Positions 36,654 to 44,822 of a stretch of 64,000 bases of DNA are shown here, in pieces; position 1 is the first letter of the stretch, and every line of letters begins with the position of its first letter. The translations under genes were made by a program, and so were the position numbers. Where the stretch lies: contig NZ_NNBY01000024.1 in assembly GCF_002834235.1 (NCBI RefSeq), positions 1 through 64,000 on the forward strand, in the 5' to 3' direction. Below the pieces are notes generated by a model. That model was not told where the DNA came from. It saw only the letters and a program-made list of their open reading frames with translations, and did no database searches. The stretch is from Ruminococcus bromii (GTDB lineage Bacteria; Bacillota; Clostridia; Oscillospirales; Acutalibacteraceae).

Positions 36654-37706
36654 ATGCCTTATGAATTAAACAAAAAAATCCGTGAACTTGAACCGTATGA
36701 ACCAATCAGCGGTACATATAAAATTCGACTTGATGCAAACGAATGTCCCGTAAATTATCCTGATTTCATCAAAGAAGAAATTAAAAATGCAATTGATACA
36801 ATTGATTTCAACCGCTATCCCGATCCACTTGCGGAAAAGGTCGTTACGGCTTTTGCGGATTATTACGGAATCAATCCAAAATATGTAACCGCAGGCAACG
36901 GCTCAGATGAACTTATCTTTTTGATTGAAGCCGCATTTATGGAAAAAGGGGACAGGATGCTTTGCGTTGCTCCCGATTTTTCAATGTACAAATTCTATTC
37001 ATCAATCTGTGAGGTTGAATGTGACACATTTATCAAATCCGACGACCTTTTAATTGATACAGACGCACTTATTGAAAAGGTAAATTGTGACAATATCAAA
37101 CTTCTACTTTTTTCAAACCCATGCAATCCGACAGGGCAGGGTATGACCGCCGAAGATGCACGCAGGCTTGTTACAAGCGTAAATGCACTTGTAATTCTTG
37201 ATGAAGCATATATGGATTTCTGGGATCAGAGTCTTATTAATGAGGTTGAAAAGTATTCAAATCTCATTATTTTCAGAACCGCATCAAAGGCAGTAGGCTC
37301 AGCGGCACTCAGACTCGGTTTTGCCGTTGCAAATGAAACAATTTCAAGAGCTGTAAAAGCGGTAAAATCTCCGTACAATGTGAACACATTTTCTCAGGTC
37401 GTCGGCAGTATAATATATAAAAATAAAGATTATCTCAAAAACAGACAAAAAACAATTGTCAGAAACAGAGAAAAGCTGTATAATGACTTATTGGAGTTGT
37501 CCGCTCTTTCCGATGATTTTAAGGTTTACAACAGTTGTGCAAACTTTGTTTTTGTTAAAACATCATTCGGCAAAGACTTGTGGAACTATCTCAAGGACAA
37601 TTCAATTGTAATCCGTTTTATGGGCGATTACATCAGAATTTCCGTTGGCACAGAAGAAGAAAACGAAGAACTGATAAGTTGCATTAAAACTTATTTATCG
37701 AGGTGA
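36654..37706 (+). CDS. hisC: Histidinol-phosphate aminotransferase
   Basis: A 350-residue class I/II PLP aminotransferase. LDANECPVNYP near the start, GNGSDELIFLI, SNPCNPTGQGM, VILDEAYMDF and FRTASKAVGSAALRLGF (with the PLP-binding Lys) are all in place. It is 16 bases downstream of hisD. The assignment to histidine rather than another amino acid rests on the operon. Confidence 0.95.
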   Translation: MPYELNKKIRELEPYEPISGTYKIRLDANECPVNYPDFIKEEIKNAIDTIDFNRYPDPLAEKVVTAFADYYGINPKYVTAGNGSDELIFLIEAAFMEKGDRMLCVAPDFSMYKFYSSICEVECDTFIKSDDLLIDTDALIEKVNCDNIKLLLFSNPCNPTGQGMTAEDARRLVTSVNALVILDEAYMDFWDQSLINEVEKYSNLIIFRTASKAVGSAALRLGFAVANETISRAVKAVKSPYNVNTFSQVVGSIIYKNKDYLKNRQKTIVRNREKLYNDLLELSALSDDFKVYNSCANFVFVKTSFGKDLWNYLKDNSIVIRFMGDYIRISVGTEEENEELISCIKTYLSR

Positions 37707-37710
37707 TTAT

Positions 37711-38289
37711 ATGCGCAGTGCATATGTTGAGCGTAAAACGAGGGAAACCGACATAAAGCTAAAACTAAACCTTGACGGCGGCGATATTAAAATTGATACA
37801 GGCATAGGCTTTTTTGACCATATGCTCAATTCGTTTGCCACTCACGGCAGATTCGGACTTGAGGTTTCGGTAAAAGGCGACCTCTATGTTGACGAACACC
37901 ACACCGTTGAAGACACAGGCATAGTTCTCGGCAAAGCATTTGCAGAGGCTCTTTCAACCAAAGAGTCAATTGAGAGATTCGGCAGTTTTTATGTTCCTAT
38001 GGACGAAGCGCTTGCGTTTGCATCTGTTGACATCAGCGGCAGACCTTATCTTGTATTCGATGCTGATTTTCCGCAGGAAAGATGCGGCGGCTATGACTGT
38101 TCAATGACAGTAGAATTTATGCGTGCATTTGCATTTAACGCACAAATCACACTTCACCTCAAATCTGTTTACGGTGACAACTCGCACCATATCACAGAGG
38201 CTTTGTACAAGGCTTGCGCACACGCACTCCGTCTTGCAGTAAAGCAAAATTCTTCAAATGTACTTCTTTCTACTAAAGGAGTGTTATAA
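37711..38289 (+). CDS. hisB: Imidazoleglycerol-phosphate dehydratase
   Basis: A 192-residue monofunctional IGPD with both halves of the Mn-binding site: GFFDHMLNSFATHGRFGL with DEHHTVEDTG, and the repeat CSMTVEFMRAFAFNAQITLHL with DNSHHITEALYKA. No phosphatase domain is fused, so histidinol-phosphate phosphatase must be encoded elsewhere. hisH, which often follows, is absent: hisA starts on the last base of the hisB stop. Confidence 0.97.
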   Translation: MRSAYVERKTRETDIKLKLNLDGGDIKIDTGIGFFDHMLNSFATHGRFGLEVSVKGDLYVDEHHTVEDTGIVLGKAFAEALSTKESIERFGSFYVPMDEALAFASVDISGRPYLVFDADFPQERCGGYDCSMTVEFMRAFAFNAQITLHLKSVYGDNSHHITEALYKACAHALRLAVKQNSSNVLLSTKGVL

Positions 38290-39008
38290 TGATTATTTTA
38301 CCCGCTATTGACATAAAAGACGGCAATTGTGTCCGTCTTTTCAAGGGTGATTATGCAACCGTTCAGAAGGTAGCAGAGTCCCCGTATATTGCCGCTCAGG
38401 GCTTTGCTGACGCAGGTGCAGAGTGGATGCATATGGTTGACCTTGACGGTGCAAAAGACGCAAAGCTTGTTAATGCCGATCTTATTGCGGATGTAGCAAA
38501 AGTCTCGGGACTTTCTGTTGAGGTCGGCGGAGGAATCCGTGATATGAAAGCGGTTGAATATTATCTTTCAAGAGGAATAAACCGTGTTATTCTCGGTTCA
38601 GCCGCAGTTAAAAACCAGCAGCTTGTTATTGATGCCGTAAAAGAATACGGTGAGAGAATTGTAGTTGGCATTGATGCAAAGGACGGCATGGTTCGTGCAG
38701 AAGGTTGGATTGACAATTCGGAAATCAACTACATTGAGCTTGCAAAGCGTATGGAAGGTGTCGGAGTAAAGACTGTTGTGTTCACAGACATTGATCAGGA
38801 CGGTACTCTTGCAGGTCCTAACCTTAAACAGCTTAATGACCTTGCTCACGAAGTCAGCTGTAATATTATCGCAAGCGGCGGTGTTGCAGTTCTCAAGGAT
38901 ATCATTAATCTTGCAGAACTCGATGTCTACGGTGCAATCTGCGGTAAGGCTATCTACACAGGTTCGCTCAATTTGAAACAGGCGATCGAAGTAACAAATA
39001 AAATCTGA
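38289..39008 (+). CDS. hisA: ProFAR isomerase
   Basis: A 239-residue TIM-barrel isomerase for the fourth step of histidine synthesis. It has [19 protein letters not shown] with the catalytic Asp, [43 protein letters not shown] with the second catalytic Asp, and [11 protein letters not shown]. HisF, its usual neighbour and homologue, is not present; the D-G-x-x-x-G pattern and Arg/Asp layout here fit HisA, not HisF. Confidence 0.95.
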   Translation: MIILPAIDIKDGNCVRLFKGDYATVQKVAESPYIAAQGFADAGAEWMHMVDLDGAKDAKLVNADLIADVAKVSGLSVEVGGGIRDMKAVEYYLSRGINRVILGSAAVKNQQLVIDAVKEYGERIVVGIDAKDGMVRAEGWIDNSEINYIELAKRMEGVGVKTVVFTDIDQDGTLAGPNLKQLNDLAHEVSCNIIASGGVAVLKDIINLAELDVYGAICGKAIYTGSLNLKQAIEVTNKI

Positions 39009-39015
39009 GGTAATT

Positions 39016-39330
39016 ATGGATCTTGATAAATATTTTGTAAAATCCGAACTTATTCCCGCAATAATTCAGGAAAAGTCAACGGGCGAGGTACTTATGCTTG
39101 CATATATGAACCGTGAAAGTATGCAAAAAACTTTTGAAACCGGTTACACATGGTTCTGGTCAAGAAGCCGTCAGGAGCTTTGGAACAAGGGTGCAACATC
39201 AGGTCATTTACAAAAGGTAATTGATATATATGCCGACTGCGATGACGATACATTGCTCATCACAGTTGAACAGACAGGTGCGGCCTGTCACACGGGAAAT
39301 CATTCCTGCTTTTTTAAAAAATTAAAATGA
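39016..39330 (+). CDS. hisI: Phosphoribosyl-AMP cyclohydrolase
   Basis: A 104-residue zinc hydrolase (third step). [23 protein letters not shown], a metal-binding DCDDDT and the Cys pair in [14 protein letters not shown] are visible. Here it is separate from the HisE domain, which follows 13 bases later. Confidence 0.96.
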   Translation: MDLDKYFVKSELIPAIIQEKSTGEVLMLAYMNRESMQKTFETGYTWFWSRSRQELWNKGATSGHLQKVIDIYADCDDDTLLITVEQTGAACHTGNHSCFFKKLK

Positions 39331-39343
39331 GGAGAATTTTAAT

Positions 39344-39676
39344 ATGAACGACAGAGAAGTTCTTGAAGCACTTTATGCTACAGTAGAAAACAGACGAGAT
39401 AATCCAAAAGAGGGTTCATACACTTGCTACCTTCTTGATAAAGGAATTGACAAGATTCTTAAAAAAGTAGGCGAGGAGTGCAGTGAAACAATCATTGCGG
39501 CAAAAAATGATGATAACAGCGAAACTGTTTATGAAATTGCAGACCTTATCTATCATCTTACTGTAATGATGGTAAAGCTCGGCATTCCGCTTGAAGATGT
39601 TCTTGCCGAACTTGACAAGAGAAGCGAAAAGACAGGAAACCTTAAAAAGTTCCATGTTGTTGACAAAAATTCATAA
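39344..39676 (+). CDS. hisE: Phosphoribosyl-ATP pyrophosphatase
   Basis: A 110-residue MazG-like helical pyrophosphohydrolase (second step). SYTCYLLDKGIDKILKKVG, EECSETIIAAKN and YEIADLIYHLTVMM form the Mg-binding helices. It is the last gene of the his operon, followed by a terminator. Confidence 0.96.
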   Translation: MNDREVLEALYATVENRRDNPKEGSYTCYLLDKGIDKILKKVGEECSETIIAAKNDDNSETVYEIADLIYHLTVMMVKLGIPLEDVLAELDKRSEKTGNLKKFHVVDKNS

Positions 39677-39694
39677 CTAAAAGCACAAACAAAA

Positions 39695-39722
39695 AGGCCC
39701 TATGACTTTGGTCATAGGGCTT
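39695..39722 (+). terminator. Terminator of the his operon
   Basis: A perfect 10-bp stem (gccctatgac at 39697-39706 with gtcatagggc at 39711-39720) has a 4-base loop. It lies about 20 bases after hisE. A T-poor 3' side makes it weaker on the plus strand; the A-run on the left also suits termination of the minus-strand HPr-like gene. Confidence 0.75.
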
Positions 39723-39743
39723 AACAGTATGTATATATTATTT

Positions 39744-39983
39744 TTATGCATTAACAAAAGCAAATTTAGAAATCGCCTGTTTGAGATTATCATCAGGTTC
39801 TGATTCAAGAAGAAGTTCAATCGGAATTTTTTCGTCAATTGCAAAAAATCCCATCAACGAATGAGCATCAACAGTATTATCGCCGTTTCTTAGCATCATT
39901 ACTGTATCCGGAAAGTGAGCAAGAGTTTCAAACATATCGATCATTTCTTTTTTATTTTTAACGGAAACCGGTACAGAAAACAA
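39744..39983 (-). CDS. HPr-like protein without the phosphorylatable histidine
   Basis: A 79-residue protein from TTG 39983, preceded by GGAGGTG 5 bases upstream. The ATG at 40004 has no such site and would leave a leader of only a few bases from the promoter. The C-terminal half follows HPr (NTVDAHSLMGFFAIDEKIPIEL, compare the HPr NAKSIMGVMSL block), including a Ser at the HPr Ser46 position. The active-site His of HPr (GLHARPA) is replaced by KNKKEM, so it cannot take the PTS phosphoryl group. It may be a Crh-like regulator. The role is unknown. Confidence 0.7.
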   Translation of the reverse strand: MFSVPVSVKNKKEMIDMFETLAHFPDTVMMLRNGDNTVDAHSLMGFFAIDEKIPIELLLESEPDDNLKQAISKFAFVNA

Positions 39984-40013
39984 GATCTCACCTCCATTGT
40001 TCATCTTGTTTAT

Positions 40014-40042
40014 ATTTTATCATTAATTTTTGTCTAAATCAA
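40014..40042 (-). promoter_or_regulatory. Sigma-A-type promoter of the HPr-like gene
   Basis: On the minus strand, -35 TTGATT (40042-40037) and -10 TAAAAT (40019-40014) are 17 bases apart. The start site would be near 40007, which supports translation from the TTG at 39983 rather than the ATG at 40004. Confidence 0.65.
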
Positions 40043-40101
40043 CAACGAATTAATGAATTTTTGCAATTTCAACTATTTACCCAAAAAAGGATGGTTAGTG
40101 A

Positions 40102-41394
40102 ATGAATTTTAATATAATTACACTCGGCTGCAAGGTTAATCAGTATGAATCACAGGCAATGCGTGAGGATATGCTGAAGAACGGATTTCTTCTCTCGGAT
40201 GACAGGGACAGGGCAGACATAACAATCGTTAACAGCTGTACGGTAACATCCGTAAGTGACGCAAAAAACCGCAAGATTCTCAACCGTGTCCGCCGTGAAA
40301 ATCCTGACGGAATTGTTATTCTCACCGGCTGTATGCCACAGGCTTTCCCCGAAGAAAGCGAGAACTTTTCAAATTGCGATATCGTACTCGGCAATGCAAA
40401 GAGAGCCGAACTCGTTCCTTCAATTTACAAGTTTCTCGAAGAAAAACAGAAATTTGTTCATATAACAGAGCATATCGGAAAAGGCGAAAAATACGAAAAC
40501 CTTTCCGTATCGTCTCTCGGAGAGCATACAAGAGCTTTCATTAAAATTGAGGACGGTTGCAACAGATTTTGTTCTTACTGCATTATTCCGTATGCAAGGG
40601 GCAGAGTGCGTTCAAAATCTCTTGAAGATTTAAAGGCAGAGCTTATTCAGGTTGCCGCAAACGGTTACCGTGAGGTTGTTCTCGTTGGTATTAACCTTTC
40701 CGCCTACGGTCTTGACGAAGATTTTGATCTTGCTGATGCTGTAGAATGTGCTTGTTCCGTTGACGGAATCGACCGTGTAAGACTCGGGTCAATCGAACCG
40801 GAAAGAATGGATAAAGAAATGATTGCCCGTCTTGCCGCACAGCCAAAGTTCTGTCCGCAGTTTCATCTTTCACTACAAAGCGGTTGCGATAACACACTCA
40901 AAGCAATGAACCGTCACTACAATTGTTCAGAATACGCTGAAATTGTTACAAATCTCAGAAACGCTTTTGAAAACAGTTCTATGACAACCGATGTAATGGT
41001 TGGATTTGCAGGTGAAACAGAGGAAGATTTCAACGCATCTCTTAAATTTGTAAAGTCAATCGGCTTTGCAAAGGTGCATATCTTCCCGTATTCACGCCGT
41101 AAAGGCACTGTTGCCGATAAAGCACCAAATCAAATTGATCCCAAAATCAAAGAGCAGAGAGCCAAAATTATGGAGCAGGTCTGCGATGAAACCAGAAGGG
41201 AATTTCTTAAAGATCAGGTTGGCCTTTGTGAATCTGTTCTCGTTGAAAGACTTCGTCACGGTTATCTTGAGGGTTACACAAAGAACTACACGCCTGTTCA
41301 TATTAATTCCGAAGATACAAGTCTTTGCGGTAAAATTATTGATGTGAAAATTACAAAATCATTTGATGACTACTGCGATGCTGAATTAGTTTAA
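40102..41394 (+). CDS. mtaB: tRNA t6A methylthiotransferase
   Basis: A 430-residue radical SAM methylthiotransferase that converts t6A37 to ms2t6A in tRNA. The N-terminal UPF0004 domain starts NIITLGCKVNQYESQAM (the MtaB signature) with further cluster Cys in NSCTVTS and TGCMPQ. The radical SAM motif is CNRFCSYC, and a TRAM domain ends the protein. AGGATGG precedes the ATG. The gene converges with the next one, and the stop regions overlap by 9 bases. Confidence 0.95.
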   Translation: MNFNIITLGCKVNQYESQAMREDMLKNGFLLSDDRDRADITIVNSCTVTSVSDAKNRKILNRVRRENPDGIVILTGCMPQAFPEESENFSNCDIVLGNAKRAELVPSIYKFLEEKQKFVHITEHIGKGEKYENLSVSSLGEHTRAFIKIEDGCNRFCSYCIIPYARGRVRSKSLEDLKAELIQVAANGYREVVLVGINLSAYGLDEDFDLADAVECACSVDGIDRVRLGSIEPERMDKEMIARLAAQPKFCPQFHLSLQSGCDNTLKAMNRHYNCSEYAEIVTNLRNAFENSSMTTDVMVGFAGETEEDFNASLKFVKSIGFAKVHIFPYSRRKGTVADKAPNQIDPKIKEQRAKIMEQVCDETRREFLKDQVGLCESVLVERLRHGYLEGYTKNYTPVHINSEDTSLCGKIIDVKITKSFDDYCDAELV

Positions 41395-42618
41395 AGCGTT
41401 AATCAGATTATTAATCTCTTTTTTTGCAGTATCATCCTCAAGGCTATTATAGCTGTAAAGCATAAAGCCACTGACAGATTTGTTGTTACGCAAAATATCG
41501 TATTCATCGGCAAGAATACTGTCACTTAAAAGCCATGTTTCTTCGTCATATTCGCCGTTACCTGCCTTATAACCGCCAAGACCGACATACAGTTTTACAT
41601 TTTCGTCAAAATCAAGAGATGTCCAGCTGTCAAGGCAGTCTTCAAAAGTCAGAGCTGGGTTTTCAAGGCTAAAGTAAATTTGCGGACATATGTAATCTGC
41701 AAAGCCTTTACAGGTACACCACGATTTTACATCGGCATACAATCCGTCATTGTTACCTATATTGCCTTGCGGTGATATGCCGAACTCAACTGACGAATCC
41801 ACACTTTTTATTGTTCTGTAAACCTTACAAATCAGCGTATTTACATTTTGCATTCGCCAATTATCAAGACTCATAGAGTTTTCTTTACCGTATTTTTCAA
41901 TATAATCCTCATACTGCTTTTTATCAAAACTTTCATCCTCAGTAGGGTAGAAGTAGTCGTCAAATTGTATCCCGTCAACATCATAATTTTCCGCAATTTC
42001 CTTTACACCGTCACTAATCAGCTGTTGTGCAGTTTCATTTGACGGATCAAGAAAAATTCCGTTATCGGTTTTTATACCTATTTCGGAATTCTTTATGTAG
42101 GGATTGTTGTCTGAAAGTTTTTTCGGAGTTTCATTTGAACTGACTCTGTATGGATTAATCCACGCATGAATTTTCAAATTGTTTTCTTTGCATATATCAC
42201 ACATAATTTGCAGTGCGTCATATTGAGGATTTTCACCCTGCGTACCCGTGAGAATATGAGACCACGGAAAATAGCTTGACTTATACAATGCGTCACAAAA
42301 GGGGCGTACCTGTACAATAAGCGTGTTGAAACCGCTGTCACGGCATTTTTGTGCTATTTCGTTAAATTTATCTTCAAACGCTTTTTGTGTTTTTGAGCTT
42401 TCATTTTCCATAGAAAGCTCCATATATGATACCCACACGCCACGCATTTCTTCATCACTTTCGGGTGTGTCGGCCGTTGCCTTTGATGATAAAGCTGCAA
42501 TATTGTTGATATCATTCTGCTTTTTGGGCGGTTTTTCTCTTGTAAATGAGCTTATGCAGATAACGCTTAACATAGCTATTACAGATACAATAATCGGAAC
42601 AATCTTTTTGTTTTTCAA
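41386..42618 (-). CDS. Secreted GHL10-type glycoside hydrolase-like protein (DUF187, YngK-like)
   Basis: A 410-residue protein with an N-terminal hydrophobic export segment (about 7-25), followed by the family opening MRGVWVSYMELS, FNTLIVQVRPFCDALY, WINPYRVSS, and the active-site strand VDGIQFDDYFYP. A TIM-barrel hydrolase acting on cell-wall or other polysaccharide is expected for GHL10, but no substrate is known. No lipobox is seen, so the segment may be a signal anchor. Its promoter region is shared with the divergent DUF1294 gene. Confidence 0.87.
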   Translation of the reverse strand: MKNKKIVPIIVSVIAMLSVICISSFTREKPPKKQNDINNIAALSSKATADTPESDEEMRGVWVSYMELSMENESSKTQKAFEDKFNEIAQKCRDSGFNTLIVQVRPFCDALYKSSYFPWSHILTGTQGENPQYDALQIMCDICKENNLKIHAWINPYRVSSNETPKKLSDNNPYIKNSEIGIKTDNGIFLDPSNETAQQLISDGVKEIAENYDVDGIQFDDYFYPTEDESFDKKQYEDYIEKYGKENSMSLDNWRMQNVNTLICKVYRTIKSVDSSVEFGISPQGNIGNNDGLYADVKSWCTCKGFADYICPQIYFSLENPALTFEDCLDSWTSLDFDENVKLYVGLGGYKAGNGEYDEETWLLSDSILADEYDILRNNKSVSGFMLYSYNSLEDDTAKKEINNLINALN

Positions 42619-42641
42619 TCAAATCATCCTTTGGAGTTCTC

Positions 42642-42914
42642 ATGGAAATTTTCATCATATACATTTGCATCATCAGCCTGATATCAATTATTGTAACAGT
42701 CTGTGACAAATACTTTGCAATTCACCGCAAATGGAGAGTACGAGAAAGCACATTGCTGATTCTCTCCGCACTCGGAGGAAGTGTTGCAATGTACATTACA
42801 ATGCAATTAATCAGACACAAAACAAGACACATTAAATTTATGCTCGGCATACCGATAATATTTATTATTCAGCTGATAATTCTGTTTTTTGTTTGGAGGA
42901 TGATTTATGTCTGA
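42642..42914 (+). CDS. DUF1294 membrane protein
   Basis: A 90-residue protein with about three membrane helices and the DUF1294 pattern CDKYFAIHRKWRVRESTLL, LGGSVAMYITMQLIRHKTRHIKF. The function is unknown. It overlaps the start of the following pseudouridine synthase gene by 8 bases, and is therefore translationally coupled. Confidence 0.87.
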   Translation: MEIFIIYICIISLISIIVTVCDKYFAIHRKWRVRESTLLILSALGGSVAMYITMQLIRHKTRHIKFMLGIPIIFIIQLIILFFVWRMIYV

Positions 42915-43782
42915 CAGACTGTATTTTTCCGTACCTGACGAATGTGACAATATGCTTGCTCAAAGATTTCTGCGTGATAAATGCGGGCTTTCTGCAAGAA
43001 TAATAACACGACTGAAAAGAGAAAAAGACGGTATTTTGATGGACGGGAAAATTTTAAGAACAATTGACTGTGTGCAAAGCGGTAAAACCGTTTCAATTGC
43101 AATTCCCGATGAAAAATGTGAAATTGAAACGACAAAGGGGACACTTGATATAAGATATGAGGATGAACATTTTCTTGTGGTAAACAAACCGCATTCCATG
43201 CCTGTTCATCCTGTAAAGCAGCACCAAAGCGATACGCTTGCAAATATTGTTTCGTACTATTGCAGTCAAAACGGCAAGCCGTTTGTATTTCGGGCAATTA
43301 ATCGACTTGACAAGGATACCTCAGGGCTTGTTCTCATAGCCAAAAACCGTTTTACAGCCAATGCCGTAAAAAATAAAACGCATAAAGTCTATTACGCTTT
43401 ATGCGAGGGTGAAATAAATATTGAAGGTGTAGTTGATAAGCCAATGGATTTGCGTGATGATTCCAAAATGGTGCGAATTGTCCGTGATGACGGAATGAAA
43501 GCAGTTACGCACTACAAACCGCTTGTTGCAACAAAAGATTTTACATTGCTTGAATTGTGGCTTGAAACCGGCAGAACACATCAGATTCGCTGCCATATGG
43601 CTTATTTAGGGCATCCGCTTATGGGAGATGACTTGTACGGCGGAAAACTTGATAAAATTTCAAGGCAGGCACTTCATTGTGCAAGACTTGAATTTTATCA
43701 CCCGATAAAAAATGAATACATTACGGTTACTGCCGAGATTCCCGAAGATATGCAGTCTGTAATAAACAAGAAAGAGGATTGA
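42907..43782 (+). CDS. RluA-family pseudouridine synthase
   Basis: A 291-residue enzyme with an N-terminal S4-like RNA-binding domain (about 15-75) and the RluA catalytic core. Catalytic Asp135 lies in NRLDKDTSGLVLIAKN, and the family blocks VVNKPHSMPVHP and TGRTHQIRCHMAYLGHPLMGD are present. It modifies uridines in rRNA or tRNA; the exact target (RluC, RluD or other) cannot be told. It ends in a terminator-like hairpin. Confidence 0.93.
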   Translation: MSDRLYFSVPDECDNMLAQRFLRDKCGLSARIITRLKREKDGILMDGKILRTIDCVQSGKTVSIAIPDEKCEIETTKGTLDIRYEDEHFLVVNKPHSMPVHPVKQHQSDTLANIVSYYCSQNGKPFVFRAINRLDKDTSGLVLIAKNRFTANAVKNKTHKVYYALCEGEINIEGVVDKPMDLRDDSKMVRIVRDDGMKAVTHYKPLVATKDFTLLELWLETGRTHQIRCHMAYLGHPLMGDDLYGGKLDKISRQALHCARLEFYHPIKNEYITVTAEIPEDMQSVINKKED

Positions 43783-43806
43783 ACAATAAAAAGTTCAATC
43801 TTCTTT
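43771..43806 (+). terminator. Terminator-like hairpin overlapping the rluA-family stop codon
   Basis: A 14-bp stem (43771-43784 with 43793-43806, one G-U pair) and an 8-base loop. The T-rich 3' arm (TTCTTT) takes the place of a separate U tract. The stop codon lies in the 5' arm. Confidence 0.6.
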
Positions 43807-43830
43807 AAAACTTACAAACTTTTATTGATA

Positions 43831-44280
43831 ATGCCCGGACAAAAAAATCTATGTGCGTTCCTCGCACTTGCAATGACAGCAACATTATTTGCAGGTTGTT
43901 CAGGAAATTCCGATTCATAGGATTCAACATCGTCAGTTGCAACAAAAGACAGCACTTCGTCAGATAAAACCTTAAAAGTTGCCGTGTTTGATATGCCTAC
44001 ACTTTATCTTATGCAGACTTTTAACGATATGGGCTACTACAAGGACAACGGTGCTAATGTTGAGTTTACATATTTTTCTGTTTATTCAGACGCTATTTCA
44101 GCTTATGGCACTGGCAATGCAGATGTAATTATCTATGCGGTCGCAGAGGCTGTTACACCTGTTGTAAACGGAATTGGCAGCAAAGTAATCGGTGTTATCG
44201 ATACTTCAAACGGACTTGACGGTATTGCCGCTATATTTTTGAACAAGAAATGTGATATTAAAATTATTGCCGACAAGTAA
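43831..44280 (+). pseudogene. Broken solute-binding lipoprotein (ABC transporter, NMT1/SsuA-like)
   Basis: The ATG at 43831 opens a lipoprotein signal with FAGCSGNSDS, then an in-frame TAG at 43918-43920 interrupts. The same frame continues without shift into a binding-protein N-terminal lobe: LKVAVFDMPTLYLMQTFNDM, GYYKDNGANVEF and GNADVIIYAVAEAV. It stops at 44280 after about 120 more codons, whereas the family has about 300 residues. So there is both a nonsense mutation and a 3' truncation. Some SBPs are encoded without a partner, but here the cognate permease and ATPase are missing nearby. Confidence 0.8.
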
Positions 44281-44372
44281 TGGTGTTCTATGCTAATACT
44301 TGTCGGTGTTTTTATGCATTTTTTACATAAAATCGGAATGGCATAACGGAATATAAATACAAAAATCATCAT

Positions 44373-44598
44373 ATGCCGATATTGTGGATAGGCTTTGCAA
44401 TATTTATGTTGCTATGCAAAGGCTTTACAACACAGCTTGTTTCAATATGGTTTGTTCTCGGCTCGGTTTATTTTTACGGATTTAAGCGATATTGATGAAA
44501 CAGCTCAGGCAAAGGTCGGTGCCGAAATATGGACAGTAAAGCCCGACAAAGCACCGCATTCAAAAGGAACAAAAAGCAAGGCAACTGTACTTACATAA
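44373..44598 (+). pseudogene. Frame-shifted NfeD-like membrane protein remnant
   Basis: From ATG 44373 one frame gives MPILWIGFAIFMLLCKGF followed by TTQLVSIWFVLGSV, resembling the first spans of NfeD proteins, and stops near 44495. A second frame, ending at the TAA of 44596-44598, gives KVGAEIWTVKPDKAP and KGTKSKATVL, resembling the C-terminal OB-like domain of NfeD. The central part is missing. Family assignment is by motif impression; it is clearly not intact. Confidence 0.5.
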
Positions 44599-44722
44599 CT
44601 TTCTCTCCGAAAAGCCTTTATGTGTTTATGGTGATAATTACTAATTTCTTGATATCTTAGTGTACAATAATAAATTAGTCACACAAACTTTGTCAATAGT
44701 GGGAAAAAATAAAATATTGTTG

Positions 44723-44751
44723 TTGAAATAAATTGGATATTGGATTATAAT
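44723..44751 (+). promoter_or_regulatory. Sigma-A-type promoter of the exopolysaccharide locus
   Basis: -35 TTGAAA (44723-44728) and a perfect -10 TATAAT (44746-44751) are separated by 17 bases, about 70 bases before the chain-length regulator gene. Confidence 0.8.
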
Positions 44752-44762
44752 AATAACTAATA

Positions 44763-44792
44763 ATGCAGAAAAATGCAGAAAAATGCAGAAAA
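44763..44792 (+). repeat. Three tandem copies of ATGCAGAAAA
   Basis: Three exact 10-bp units (44763-44772, 44773-44782, 44783-44792) lie just after the predicted transcription start (about 44758) and before the ribosome-binding site. They are in the untranslated leader of the polysaccharide operon and could change copy number by slippage. Confidence 0.85.
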
Positions 44793-44822
44793 CGAATGAA
44801 TATGTAAAACGGAGGTAGTTCT

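Larger units (their letters stand above)
44599..44822 (+). other. Leader region of the exopolysaccharide locus
   Basis: No gene is seen. It holds the promoter at 44723-44751 and a triple 10-bp direct repeat downstream of it. The GGAGG ribosome-binding site of the first gene lies at 44811-44815. Confidence 0.6.

Noticed and set aside
38289-39008. Possibility that hisA is a bifunctional HisA/HisF replacing the missing hisF
   Set aside because: Only one TIM barrel of normal HisA length is present, and its motifs are those of HisA. A lone HisF would also need HisH.
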